A stretch of 64,000 nucleotides of DNA from Nostoc commune NIES-4072 (lineage in GTDB: Bacteria; Cyanobacteriota; Cyanobacteriia; Cyanobacteriales; Nostocaceae), in the NCBI RefSeq assembly GCF_003113895.1, contig NZ_BDUD01000002.1, forward strand, positions 372,001 through 436,000, read 5' to 3'. The notes under the pieces are model-generated. The model did not search any database. It had not been told where the DNA came from and worked only from the letters and a program-made list of their open reading frames with translations. Positions 12,416 through 20,884 of the stretch are shown here, in pieces (positions within the stretch are counted from its first letter, which is position 1; the number at the start of each line of letters is the position of its first letter). Both the position numbers and the translations under genes were made by a program.

Positions 12416-15366
12416 TAGAAAGCACTACCACGATTCAAGAATTTCTCGCCAGCATCTACCCATTTAATCAGCTTTCTATAACTAGTATTGAGCAGATTGC
12501 AGAAAAACTTGAGCCTTTGCGCTACCGCATGGGGCAAGCAATTTTGGTCAGAGAAACCCTCCCAGCTAGAGTAGCCATTCTTTACCAGGGGCAAGCCCGT
12601 TTATTAGGATATGCCCCTGGTGCTTCTGCCCCTGATACTCTGCAATTACTAAAACCAGGATCAATCATCGGTTGGACAAGCTTGCTGCGTGGTGTACCGT
12701 GTGAAACAGCGATCGCTTCAGTTGAAACTCTTTGTCTAACCCTCAAAGCGTCGGATTTTTTAAATCTAATAGAACTCGAACCTGCTATAGCGAATGCTTT
12801 TTGCAACCATTGCAGTCTGATTGAAGTTTTTGATTTATTAGGTGCAGAATTAGAACGCCGGGGCAAGATTCCCGATAATCTTAAAGAACTGGCTATTGCT
12901 GCAACAAAACAAGCTACTATTCTTAACTTGCCTTCAGGGAAAACATCACTCTCTTCATTAGATCCTAACTTGTTATGGTTAGTTAGTAGTAAAGGATCTA
13001 ACTATGTAGTAGGCGATCGCCCAAATCTAACGCAAGCGCAAGCCTATATCACTGGGTCAGTTCGCTTAATTGGTTTTACTGACCCTACTCTCTCACTCCC
13101 CCACTCCCTTACTCCCTCACTCTCCCCCGACTCATTGTCAGATACTGGAATTTGGGCAAATGCCCCATTCGCTCCAGAGCGCCCAGAACAAGCAGAAGAA
13201 GTAGAGCCTGGGCAAGGAATTAAATACCCGCATATATCGGGTCGTGGACCTGTGGATGGCACTCTTGCCTGTTTTCAAATGCTAGCGCAACACTTAAGAA
13301 TGCTATTTCGCCGCGATGTCCTACGTCGTGCCTTAGTTAGTAATTTTCAGCGCACAGGTGGCATTTCCATTCAATTATGTGGTGCTTTGGCAGAATTAAT
13401 GGGACTGACTTCTCAACTGGTGAATGTTCCCGCCGTCGCTATATCTAAACTACCGACACCAGTTTTGATTCCTTGGCAAGATAGTTATGCAATTCTTTAC
13501 AAAGCCACTGAAAAAGAACTAGTTCTTGGCATTCCAGAACAAGGCATTGTCCGTAAAAAACCAGCCGATTTTACTGAAACTTGGGGGGAGGAGGGACAAG
13601 TACTTCTGTTGCAACCCACCAAAGAAACTCCTCAAAAGCGATTTGGCTTAAGTTGGTTTTTACCTGCGATTAAAAAACATCGTACTGTTTTAATTGAAGT
13701 ATTTATTGCTTCTTTATTCGTTCAACTGTTGGGGCTAGCAAACCCTTTAATTACCCAAGTAATTATTGATAAAGTTATCATTCAAAACGGGATTAATACT
13801 CTCAATGTTCTGGGTTTTCTGCTTATAGCAATGGCTATAGTAGAGGGCATTATTACTTGGCTACGTACTAACTTGTTTGTCGATACCACCAACCGGATTG
13901 ATTTAAGTCTGGGTTCGGAAGTTATCGACCATCTATTACGCTTGCCACTGCGTTATTTTGAAAAGCGCCCTGTTGGGGAAATATCCAGCCGGATCAACGA
14001 ATTAGAGAATATTCGCTCTTTCCTTACTGGTACTGCCCTGACTGTTGTTCTAGATGCTATCTTCTCTGTTATCTACATTGTAGTAATGATTTTTTATAGC
14101 TGGCTGCTAACGATTGTAGCACTAGCAACAGTACCGCTCTTTGCTTTATTAACCTTTATATTTGCACCAATTATTCGTAACCAAACCAGAACTAAAGCCG
14201 AACGCAATGCTGAAACTCAATCGTATTTAGTTGAAGTGGTTTCTGGGATTCAAACAGTCAAAGCCCAAAATATTGAACTGAATTCTCGCTGGCAATGGCA
14301 ATCTCGCTATGGGAAATATATTAGTGCTAGCTTTGAGAATGTTCTAACAAGCAATACTGCTAGTTCTTTATCTAACTTTTTGAATAAACTCTCTAGCTTA
14401 CTTTTGTTATGGGTAGGTGCATATTTAGTATTGCAACAAAAACTAACTTTAGGACAGTTAATTGCTTTTCGTATTATCGCAGGTTATGTCACAAGTCCTT
14501 TGTTAAGGTTAATTCAACTGTGGCAAAACTTCCAAGAAACTGCTTTATCACTAGAACGCTTGGCTGATATTCTCGATACTCCCCAGGAAACAGAAATTGC
14601 TGGACGTAATAACATCCCGATGCCCGCTATTGTTGGTGCAGTTCAATATGAAAGTGTTACTTTCAGCTTTGCTAAAAGCCCTAACCCCCAACTTAACAAC
14701 GTTCATCTTGATATTGAAGCCGGTATGTTTGTTGGAGTTGTGGGACAAAGTGGTGCTGGGAAAAGTACATTAACCAAACTCTTACCCCGCCTCTACGAAT
14801 TAGACTCTGGTCGGATCAAAATTGATGGCTATGACATTAATAAGGTAGAACTCTACTCCCTGCGTCAACAAATTGGCATGGTGTTGCAAGACACTTTGTT
14901 ATTTGATACCACAGTACAAGAAAATATTGCCCTGACTATGCCCGATGCTACACCATCAGAAATTGTGGAGGCTGCTAAAATTGCTTGCGCTCACGACTTT
15001 ATCATGAATTTGCCCAATGGCTATGAAACTCGTGTTGGAGAGAGGGGTTCAGCTTTATCGGGGGGACAAAGACAACGAATTGCGATCGCTCGGACTGTAC
15101 TACAAAATCCACCACTGTTGATTCTGGATGAAGCTACCAGCGCACTTGACTATGCTACTGAACGCCAAGTTTGCTTGAATTTAGCCCAAGTATTTAAAGG
15201 AAGGACAGTATTTTTCATTACCCATAGGCTAGGGACAATTCAAAATGCCGATGTGATTTTGATGATGAGCCAAGGACGAATTGCAGAACAGGGGACTCAT
15301 GCAGAACTTATGGATTTAGTGGGACTTTATTACTGCCTGTACCAACAACAGGAGGCTCAAGTTTAA
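12412..15366 (+). CDS. Type I secretion ABC transporter with N-terminal CNB domain
   Basis: 984 residues: a cyclic-nucleotide-binding-like domain (about 10-150); a linker; a degenerate C39-peptidase-like domain (about 285-405) in which the catalytic His position reads DSYAILY, so it is a docking domain rather than a protease; a six-helix membrane domain (about 415-700); and a nucleotide-binding domain with Walker A GQSGAGKST (about 776), signature LSGGQRQR (about 880), Walker B LLILDEATSALD (about 903) and H-loop ITHR. It would energise export of RTX-like proteins such as the giant neighbour. Odd: a low-complexity Ser/Pro/Leu stretch at about residues 223-240 comes from a CTCACTCCC-type DNA repeat in frame. 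The gene itself is intact. Confidence 0.88.
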   Translation: MIESTTTIQEFLASIYPFNQLSITSIEQIAEKLEPLRYRMGQAILVRETLPARVAILYQGQARLLGYAPGASAPDTLQLLKPGSIIGWTSLLRGVPCETAIASVETLCLTLKASDFLNLIELEPAIANAFCNHCSLIEVFDLLGAELERRGKIPDNLKELAIAATKQATILNLPSGKTSLSSLDPNLLWLVSSKGSNYVVGDRPNLTQAQAYITGSVRLIGFTDPTLSLPHSLTPSLSPDSLSDTGIWANAPFAPERPEQAEEVEPGQGIKYPHISGRGPVDGTLACFQMLAQHLRMLFRRDVLRRALVSNFQRTGGISIQLCGALAELMGLTSQLVNVPAVAISKLPTPVLIPWQDSYAILYKATEKELVLGIPEQGIVRKKPADFTETWGEEGQVLLLQPTKETPQKRFGLSWFLPAIKKHRTVLIEVFIASLFVQLLGLANPLITQVIIDKVIIQNGINTLNVLGFLLIAMAIVEGIITWLRTNLFVDTTNRIDLSLGSEVIDHLLRLPLRYFEKRPVGEISSRINELENIRSFLTGTALTVVLDAIFSVIYIVVMIFYSWLLTIVALATVPLFALLTFIFAPIIRNQTRTKAERNAETQSYLVEVVSGIQTVKAQNIELNSRWQWQSRYGKYISASFENVLTSNTASSLSNFLNKLSSLLLLWVGAYLVLQQKLTLGQLIAFRIIAGYVTSPLLRLIQLWQNFQETALSLERLADILDTPQETEIAGRNNIPMPAIVGAVQYESVTFSFAKSPNPQLNNVHLDIEAGMFVGVVGQSGAGKSTLTKLLPRLYELDSGRIKIDGYDINKVELYSLRQQIGMVLQDTLLFDTTVQENIALTMPDATPSEIVEAAKIACAHDFIMNLPNGYETRVGERGSALSGGQRQRIAIARTVLQNPPLLILDEATSALDYATERQVCLNLAQVFKGRTVFFITHRLGTIQNADVILMMSQGRIAEQGTHAELMDLVGLYYCLYQQQEAQV
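13081..13135 (+). repeat. Pyrimidine-rich CTCACTCCC-type repeat inside the ABC transporter gene
   Basis: A run of CTCACTCCC/ACTCCCTC units that keeps the reading frame and encodes a Ser/Leu/Pro-rich linker between the CNB and peptidase-like domains. A closely similar repeat sits inside the hlyD gene at 17976-18056. Confidence 0.65.
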
Positions 15367-15469
15367 ACGGATTAGGAAAAGAATATACTTTGCTAATTAA
15401 GAATAGCTAAAACTTATCTGGTCACTAACTACTATCTATAAAAAGCTAATCGCTAACAGTTAAATAATT

Positions 15470-15568
15470 ATGAGTACTAATAATGGTAATGGGAATGGTA
15501 AACATTCAAATAATGACAATGGTAGTTCCCCAAAGGCAGCAATAACTGGGAGCAATGCGATTTTGTGA
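15470..15568 (+). pseudogene. Detached original start of the HlyD adaptor gene
   Basis: ATG at 15470 opens an Asn/Gly-rich peptide beginning MSTNNGNGNGKHSNNDNG and ending, after about 26 native residues, at a MITE end that supplies the last codons and the stop. Removing the 8-bp target duplication CAATAACT and everything between its two copies (15548-17542) joins this frame exactly to the HlyD frame (AAIT then SVQKLEQLSID). The gene lies about 100 bp after the ABC transporter stop, the usual place for hlyD. Confidence 0.75.
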
Positions 15569-15580
15569 GGTAGGCAAGCA

Positions 15581-15622
15581 GGGGAGGCAGGGGAGGCAGG
15601 GGAGGCAGGGGAGGCAGGGGGA
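15581..15622 (+). repeat. AGGGGAGGC tandem repeat with complementary C-rich arm
   Basis: At least four copies of a 9-bp unit AGGGGAGGC in a row. A C-rich partner (CCCCCTGCTTCCCCTG-like) at 15688-15715 continues after the IS at 17480-17498, so the pair formed a large hairpin before the IS landed in its C-rich arm. The G-runs could also form a quadruplex. Confidence 0.7.
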
Positions 15623-15783
15623 GAGAAAGAAATTAAGTATACTTCAGGGTATGTCGGTAGCAAAAATTACTACTTTCTCTCTTTACTCCCCCTGCTTCCC
15701 CTGCTCCCCCTGCCCCTCACAAGTGTAGGTTTTTTACAAAAAACATCTAGAATGAGGTAAGACTAGGTAGACAAGGAGGGAAA

Positions 15784-16179
15784 GTGGACAAGGAGGAAGA
15801 ACGCAGAAAAATTATAACCCACGAAGATTTAATCATCTACCAAAAAGCATTTCAGGCAGCTATAACTATTTTTGAGATATCAAAACGGTTCCCAGACGAA
15901 GAAAGATACTCTCTTACAGACCAAATTCGTCGTTCATCTCGCTCAGTTTGTGCCAACTTAGCAGAGGCTTGGCGAAAAAGAAGATATAAAGCCTCATTTA
16001 TCGCCAAATTAAACGAATGTGAAGCAGAAGCAGCAGAAACCCAGGTTTGGCTTAAGTTTGCCCTCAGATATCAGTATTTATCGATAGAAGAGGAAAAAAA
16101 TTTATCTGGTGCATATAATCAAGTATTAAGCGGATTAGTCAAGATGATTAATCAACCAGAAGATTGGTTAATTGGTTGA
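15784..16179 (+). CDS. S23/four-helix-bundle protein carried inside an IS
   Basis: 131 residues with the pattern of the family first described from 23S rRNA intervening sequences (TIGR02436-type): HEDLIIYQKAF near residue 13, FPDEERYSLTDQIRRSSRSVCANLAEAWRK at about 37-66, then an amphipathic helix with Glu-rich faces. The family folds as a four-helix bundle; its molecular role is unknown. The start is a GTG directly after a GGAGGGAAA stretch. It lies inside the terminal repeats of the IS and stops three bases before the transposase ATG, so the two are probably co-transcribed and mobilised together. Confidence 0.85.
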   Translation: MDKEEERRKIITHEDLIIYQKAFQAAITIFEISKRFPDEERYSLTDQIRRSSRSVCANLAEAWRKRRYKASFIAKLNECEAEAAETQVWLKFALRYQYLSIEEEKNLSGAYNQVLSGLVKMINQPEDWLIG

Positions 16180-16182
16180 AGA

Positions 16183-17370
16183 ATGCTAAAGAATAAGTAT
16201 CTCAAAGAATGGGCGAAAATTGTTAGTTATCATTTCCCTGATCTATCTTTGCCAGAAGTAGCAGGTTTAGCCACTTGGAGCTTTGGGATAGTGATGACAG
16301 GCTCAAGTAGTCTAACCAGAGTCTCAGAATTTATCGGCAGGCTTAATCAAGAGAACACTAATGCAGTTCGACAAAGACTAAAAGAATGGTATCAAGAAGC
16401 AGATGCCAAAACAGGAAAAAAAAGAACTGCTATAGATGTAACTAAGTGCTTTGCTCCTCTACTCCAATGGATTTTGAGTATGTGGAACAGTGAAGAAAAA
16501 TGGCTTCCTCTTGCGGTAGATAGCACTAATATTGGACAACACTTCACGGTTCTTTCTGTTCATGTTCTCTATCGGGGTTGCGGCATTCCTGTAGCTTGGA
16601 AAATTGTCAAAGGAACAGAAAAAGGAGCTTGGAAACCTCATTGGCAGCAATTATTCCAATCATTGAAAGATGTTGTTCCTCCGGAAATGCAAGTCGTTGT
16701 TTCAGCAGATAGAGGACTCTATGCTGACTGGTTGTTTGACACAATTTGTGCTTTGAATTGGCATCCTTTTTTACGAATTAATTATACTGGAACATATCAA
16801 ATTAGAGGAGAGACCGAATGGCAGTTTTTAGATAAACTAGTACAAAAAACAGGGACGAGTTGGTCTGGAATAGTCACCTGTTTTAAAACTAATCCACTCA
16901 ATTGCACAATACTTGCCCGTTGGGATGAAGGTTACAAAGATCCTTGGTTAATTGTCACGGATTTACTACCCCAACAAGGGGATGCTCTCTGGTATTCTTT
17001 ACGTTCTTGGATTGAGTGTAGTTATCGGGATATCAAAAGTGATGGTTGGCAGTGGCATAAAACTCGTTTACGAGAACCAAATAGAGCCGAAAGGGTATGG
17101 TTAGCTATGGCTGTAGCTACCCTTTGGACTATAACAATTGGCACTGATATAGAGCCACATTACCTAAATAATTTATCGAAAGAACTTTCTCCAAATCATC
17201 TGGACAAAAAACAAGATATTCCCAAAAAAACTGTTTGTAAGATTTCTTGTTTTCTTCAAGGTTTAATTCATATTCTTGCTGACTTACTTAACGGCAAGGC
17301 TATTTCTTTAACTGGTTTGTTTCCACAACCCTACCACAGTACATCTGCTGCTGCTGCCAATACTTCCTAA
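16183..17370 (+). CDS. IS4-like DDE transposase
   Basis: 395 residues. Catalytic candidates are Asp in LAVDSTNIG (about 110), Asp in VSADRGLYAD (about 175) and Glu in SWIECSYRDIKSDGWQWHKTRL (about 278-299), which also contains the Y-x2-x-K features of IS4-type enzymes. The N-terminus has a helical DNA-binding region. No internal stop or frameshift. It would recognise the CTCACAAGTGTAGG ends. Family assignment below the IS4 superfamily level is uncertain. Confidence 0.82.
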   Translation: MLKNKYLKEWAKIVSYHFPDLSLPEVAGLATWSFGIVMTGSSSLTRVSEFIGRLNQENTNAVRQRLKEWYQEADAKTGKKRTAIDVTKCFAPLLQWILSMWNSEEKWLPLAVDSTNIGQHFTVLSVHVLYRGCGIPVAWKIVKGTEKGAWKPHWQQLFQSLKDVVPPEMQVVVSADRGLYADWLFDTICALNWHPFLRINYTGTYQIRGETEWQFLDKLVQKTGTSWSGIVTCFKTNPLNCTILARWDEGYKDPWLIVTDLLPQQGDALWYSLRSWIECSYRDIKSDGWQWHKTRLREPNRAERVWLAMAVATLWTITIGTDIEPHYLNNLSKELSPNHLDKKQDIPKKTVCKISCFLQGLIHILADLLNGKAISLTGLFPQPYHSTSAAAANTS

Positions 17371-17554
17371 TCTCAATGAATGGTTCTGGCGTAAAAAAGC
17401 TTCCTTGTCTACTTTCCCCCCAAGTCTTCCAAGTCTTACCTCTTTCTAGATCTGATTGTAAAAAACCTACACTTGTGAGTCCCCCTGCCCCCCCTGCCTA
17501 TTTCACGAGGATCTCACTTTTTCGCGTTGCTCCCCAATAACTTCTGTTCAAAAA

Positions 17555-18568
17555 TTGGAACAGTTATCAATAGATACATCCGATCTTCAACCAAAACCAC
17601 CCTCAACAGCACCGCGTTATATTCCGAAATTCGACCAACCTGTAATTCTTAGACAATCTCGCAAGTGGTCACGCGCTATCCTTTGGGGTTTGATGGCTGT
17701 TACAACTGGTACAATTATCTGGGCAAACATCGCCAAAATTGAAGAAGCAGTTTCCGCTACTGGTAAGTTAGAGCCTACAGGCACAGTTAAAGAAATACAA
17801 GCTCCTGTTGGGGGCGTAGTTAAAGAAATTTATGTTGAAGATGGACAGCAGGTTAAACTTGGTGAACATCTTATCGAGCTTGACCCTACTACTGCTAATG
17901 CTCAACTTGACTCTTTGAAGAAAATTCGTCTATCTTTACTCAGAGAAAATCAATTTTATCAGTCTCAACTAAGAGGAGTGAGGGAGGGAGAGAGCGAGAG
18001 AGGGAGGGAAAATGCTCTCATTCCCTCACTCCCACACTCCCTCACTCCCTCACTCTCCAATGAAATGCTTGACCTTACCAAAAGTCGAGTTGCTCTAGTT
18101 GCAGAGAATCGTTTATATCGTGCCCAACTAGATGGTACAGGTTCTAGCAGTGGACTTTCCATTGAACAAAAAGAACGATTGTTCTCTACTTCTGAAGAAT
18201 TGGATGCGCGGTTCACTGCTGCAAAACTGGAAATTGACCAATTAAATCGTCAACTTAACCAAAGCCAAATAAAATTGGTTAGCACAAAAGATACTCTCAA
18301 AATGAATCAGGGGATTCTTGACAATATTACTCCCTTAATGAATGATGGGGCGATTTCTAAAATCCAATACTTCAAGCAACAAGAAGAAGTTAGAAACGCT
18401 CAATCAGAAATTGACCAGCTTACCCAAGAAGGATTTCGTTTACAATCTGCTATTAACCAAGCACAAGCTAAGTTGCAATCAACTGTAGCTATTTCTCGCA
18501 AAGATTGGCTCACCCAAATTGCAGATAATAACAAAAAAGGATCTTCAGTACTTGTTATGCCAAACTAA
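17555..18568 (+). pseudogene. HlyD-type membrane fusion protein, broken at both ends
   Basis: The present ORF (337 residues from a TTG) lacks its real start, which is at 15470, and is cut by an ISL3-type element after ADNNKK; the last nine or so residues are IS-derived. Visible parts: cytoplasmic N-terminus, one membrane helix (AILWGLMAVTTGTIIWANIA, about 43-62), biotinyl-lipoyl-like strand pattern (GGVVKEIYVEDGQQVKLGEHLIELD) and long coiled-coil alpha hairpin. The second lipoyl half and beta barrel found in adaptors of about 450-520 residues are missing and do not reappear after the IS. It would have linked the ABC transporter to TolC. A purine/pyrimidine repeat (17976-18056) encodes an odd Arg/Glu then Ser/Pro insert. 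Confidence 0.85.
17976..18056 (+). repeat. Palindromic GAGGGAG/CTCCCTC repeat in frame in hlyD
   Basis: A purine arm (GAGTGAGGGAGGGAGAG...) is followed by a pyrimidine arm (CTCACTCCCACACTCCC...), able to form a hairpin. It keeps the reading frame and inserts about 27 low-complexity residues into the coiled-coil region. Confidence 0.65.
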
Positions 18569-19700
18569 TAAATAAAATGCCAATTTAATAAGCATCTAAT
18601 TCTAAAGTTTTCAAAATTTCTAAATCCATAACTAGAACGTTTAATCAGTTTAAGCTTATTATTAATTCCCTCAACCATACCACTATTTGTACCATTATCA
18701 AAGTAAGCAATAATTTCATCATACCAACGAATAATAGTGTTGTTGCTATTGGGAAAATATTTTTTAGCTCTCGATAACCACATACCTAGTTTAAACACTC
18801 CCGCATACCAATCATTTGTCTTATTAAAAATTTTTCTAATCTTTTCTTTTAGTTCATGCATTACTTTTAAAACAGGAGATACATTTTTAACTTGGATAAG
18901 CTTATTAGCTTGCTCCTCATTTAAGTTATCTTCATTCTTAAGTAAGGGATATTTACTATTTTTTAATGCGAGTAATATCTCTTCGTATTCATCTTTTTTG
19001 CTGCTAATTTTTCTTTCTTAATTAAATCTTCTATATTTCGTTTTTCTCTTTTTCTTTGTGTATCTAATTCTTTATTTATCTGTGTCATTACATGAAATCT
19101 ATCTGCTACTACTTGAGCATTCGGCATTAATTCTAACACTAGGTTTTTATACCCTCGCCACAAATCTATACTTACCTCTTTTATTTGCTCTAACAGCTCA
19201 GTTCCCCATTCTATAAGGGTTTTCTTGATTATTTCTTGTGTGCGATCGCTTAAAATCGCAATTAGTTTAGATGTATCTAAATCTACTAATACTGCACAGT
19301 AATTCCCCTTGCCTTTAATCAGAGCTATCTCATCAAGTCCAAGTCTTTTTAAATTCAAAGGTTTTAAATTGGGTAAATCCTCAGATGCATCTTTTAACAT
19401 ACGTTCTATCTCTTCTGTTGTAACGATACCTTTTGATGCTAAGCTGTGTATGTCATTTTCTAAAACTTCTGATATTACTTTTATGTCGTCTAAATCAAGA
19501 ATCTCTGTGAGGATTTTTATATCATTTTTATGAACCATAGCTGTAAATCTTCCAAAAAATAATCTGATAGTATTTACAGCTAATAACAAATATTCCTTAT
19601 GTGTCAATGATTGCAATGCGTTTAGTAAAGTTTTAATGCAATTCTTAATCTTATTTTACAGATATAGCTAATAATTTAGCATAGTAAGTACTGAAGAACC
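18539..19700 (-). mobile_element. ISL3-family insertion sequence in hlyD
   Basis: Inverted repeats of 22 bp (18539-18560 and 19679-19700) match at 19 positions, sharing TCTTCAGTACTT. The flanking 8 bases (ACAAAAAA and ATAATCGT) do not match, and no HlyD coding sequence follows on the right, so DNA next to the element was probably lost after insertion. It holds one transposase in two frames. Confidence 0.82.
18565..19616 (-). CDS. ISL3-family transposase in two frames (possible -1 frameshift)
   Basis: The first frame (217 residues from a TTG at 19616) contains GLDEIALIKGKGNY and VSIDLWRGYKNLV...NAQVVADRFHVM, with the first two catalytic Asp residues. It stops at YYSH. The second frame continues with DEYEEILLALKNS and ends with NSGMVEGINNKLKLIKRSSYGFRNFENF, holding the catalytic Glu. 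The frames overlap at A_AAA_AAG (complement of 18993-18999), a classical -1 slippery heptamer in the correct phase. Either programmed frameshifting makes a full transposase of about 345 residues, or the gene is simply frameshifted. The N-terminal zinc finger usual in ISL3 is not evident. Confidence 0.78.
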
Positions 19701-19780
19701 ATAATCGTAATGTAGTGTTGCTGTGTTAGACATTTTTTTTGTCCTAATTTTTTCAAAAGCTTACATCCGGGTCTTTAAAA

Positions 19781-20338
19781 TTACAAATGTCGCCAGAAGT
19801 TCTTACTGATAGTCTTGAGACTGACTACCTTGGGTTCTGCTGTCGCTTCAGGGGCATGATCAACAGCCACCGCAACAGCAATTGGTGCAGGAGTTGCTAG
19901 CAGAGAATTGAGTAATTCTCGCTGATGATCCACATCAGCAAGAGTTCGGTATATTGTGTAGGGATCAATTTGCATCCCCAACGGCGTGGGTACGATTTTT
20001 AAGTATTGATTAAGAAGTTGAATGTAATGCTGATCAAAATTCCGATGAATCACATAAGATCGTATTGCATTAAGCAATCCAATAGCTCTCTCAATTTCGT
20101 AAACATCACAGGTATCTATTTCTGGCTGACTTTCGCGGTAGCCTTTACCTTTTTTCTCGGCTACCAGATTGTTAAATTTACTAACTGCTCCTTGATGATT
20201 AGCTAATGTGTGGACTTTAGTCTGTGCTTGATAACCGACTCTGCCCCACTGCACTGTTAAATTACCATCTTCGACTTTGGCCGCCCAGAATTTATTGCTG
20301 TTTCGGATAGCATCAACAAAAACTAAATAGATTTCCAT
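19781..20338 (-). CDS. WGR-domain protein
   Basis: 185 residues. Residues 1-75 form a WGR domain: FWAAKVEDGNLTVQWGRVGYQAQTKVH, then AVSKFNNLVAEKKGKGY. WGR domains bind nucleic acids in PARP-type and MolR-type proteins. The middle part resembles the helical region that follows WGR in PARPs but no catalytic domain is present; the C-terminus has an Ala/Val-rich linker and a short basic end. It is the last gene of a minus-strand run, 13 bp after the preceding gene, so probably co-transcribed with the AAA ATPase further upstream. Confidence 0.75.
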   Translation of the reverse strand: MEIYLVFVDAIRNSNKFWAAKVEDGNLTVQWGRVGYQAQTKVHTLANHQGAVSKFNNLVAEKKGKGYRESQPEIDTCDVYEIERAIGLLNAIRSYVIHRNFDQHYIQLLNQYLKIVPTPLGMQIDPYTIYRTLADVDHQRELLNSLLATPAPIAVAVAVDHAPEATAEPKVVSLKTISKNFWRHL

Positions 20339-20351
20339 GTTTCTTACCCTG

Positions 20352-20708
20352 TCAATTCACAGCTTGACGGGCATTGCCCCATCGAATTTGATGCTGTAAA
20401 GCTTCAAGTAATGTTTCCGCTTCCAGAGTTGTTAGTCCATTTAAAACAGAGCAGACATCCTCAAACAAGTTTTTATACAATGGATATGAAACTAATAAGC
20501 CCAGATTAGACAATGCATCCTCAAGTGCCTCAGCAACAGTATGCTTAGTAGAACTGTCTTTTTCTAACGTAAAAATGTAAGTTGCTAATGCCATTCGGAG
20601 CATAAGCTTAGTTTCCCTGTCCAACTTCTCTAAATACACACCATATTTATCAACCAGTTGGTCAATAGTTGGAGTCTGCCCGTAATAAGTAACTAAGTCT
20701 GTCGTCAT
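20352..20708 (-). CDS. Small helical protein of unknown function
   Basis: 118 residues, almost entirely predicted helix (LDRETKLMLRMALATYIFTL; EALEDALSNLGLL; LTTLEAETLLEALQHQIRW), no signal peptide. I do not recognise it. It lies between the Ycf46-like ATPase and the WGR protein on the same strand, 13 bp before the WGR start, and is likely part of the same unit. Confidence 0.6.
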   Translation of the reverse strand: MTTDLVTYYGQTPTIDQLVDKYGVYLEKLDRETKLMLRMALATYIFTLEKDSSTKHTVAEALEDALSNLGLLVSYPLYKNLFEDVCSVLNGLTTLEAETLLEALQHQIRWGNARQAVN

Positions 20709-20803
20709 GTTTATTCGCCTTATTAAGTATGTTAATTGATTGCTCTCAATTACTAAAAGAAAGAGTGATTGCCCCCATAGAATCAGGAGACAATCGCCCT
20801 CAA

Positions 20804-20875
20804 GAAGGGTAAGGGGAAAAGGGGAAGGGGGAAAGAGGGTTTTCTTTATTCCTTTCCCCTTTCCCCTTTCCCCAA
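20804..20875. repeat. GGGGAAAA/TTTTCCCC inverted tract between genes
   Basis: A purine arm of G3-5 A2-4 units is followed, after a short spacer, by a pyrimidine arm of T-rich/C4 units. It can fold as a long imperfect hairpin in the 176-bp gap below the AAA ATPase gene and could attenuate transcription. Two more occur at 23.6-23.7 and 26.0-26.1 kb. Confidence 0.65.
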
Positions 20876-20884
20876 GATTATTTC

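Larger units (their letters stand above)
15716..17479 (+). mobile_element. IS4-like element with passenger gene
   Basis: Long imperfect terminal inverted repeats of about 80 bp start CTCACAAGTGTAGG at 15716 and end with the complement at 17479. An 11-bp target duplication TCCCCCTGCCC flanks it (15705-15715 and 17480-17490). Inside are two genes on the same strand: a four-helix-bundle (S23-type) protein and a DDE transposase three bases after it. The intact duplication and ORFs suggest a recent insertion. Confidence 0.85.
15548..17534 (+). mobile_element. MITE copy E, invaded by a G-rich repeat and an IS
   Basis: Its left end (GGGAGCAATGCG then ATTTTGTGAGG) and right end (GATCTCACTTTTTCGCG then TTGCTCCC) match the ends of the 149-bp MITE found four more times here. 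An 8-bp duplication CAATAACT flanks it (15540-15547, 17535-17542). Its usual middle is replaced by a G-rich/C-rich inverted tract, itself carrying an IS, so three insertions are nested within hlyD. Confidence 0.75.

Noticed and set aside
15460..15663. Minus-strand ORF rich in Pro-Ala-Ser repeats
   Set aside because: The protein repeats simply reflect the AGGGGAGGC DNA tandem repeat; no start signal or homologous feel.
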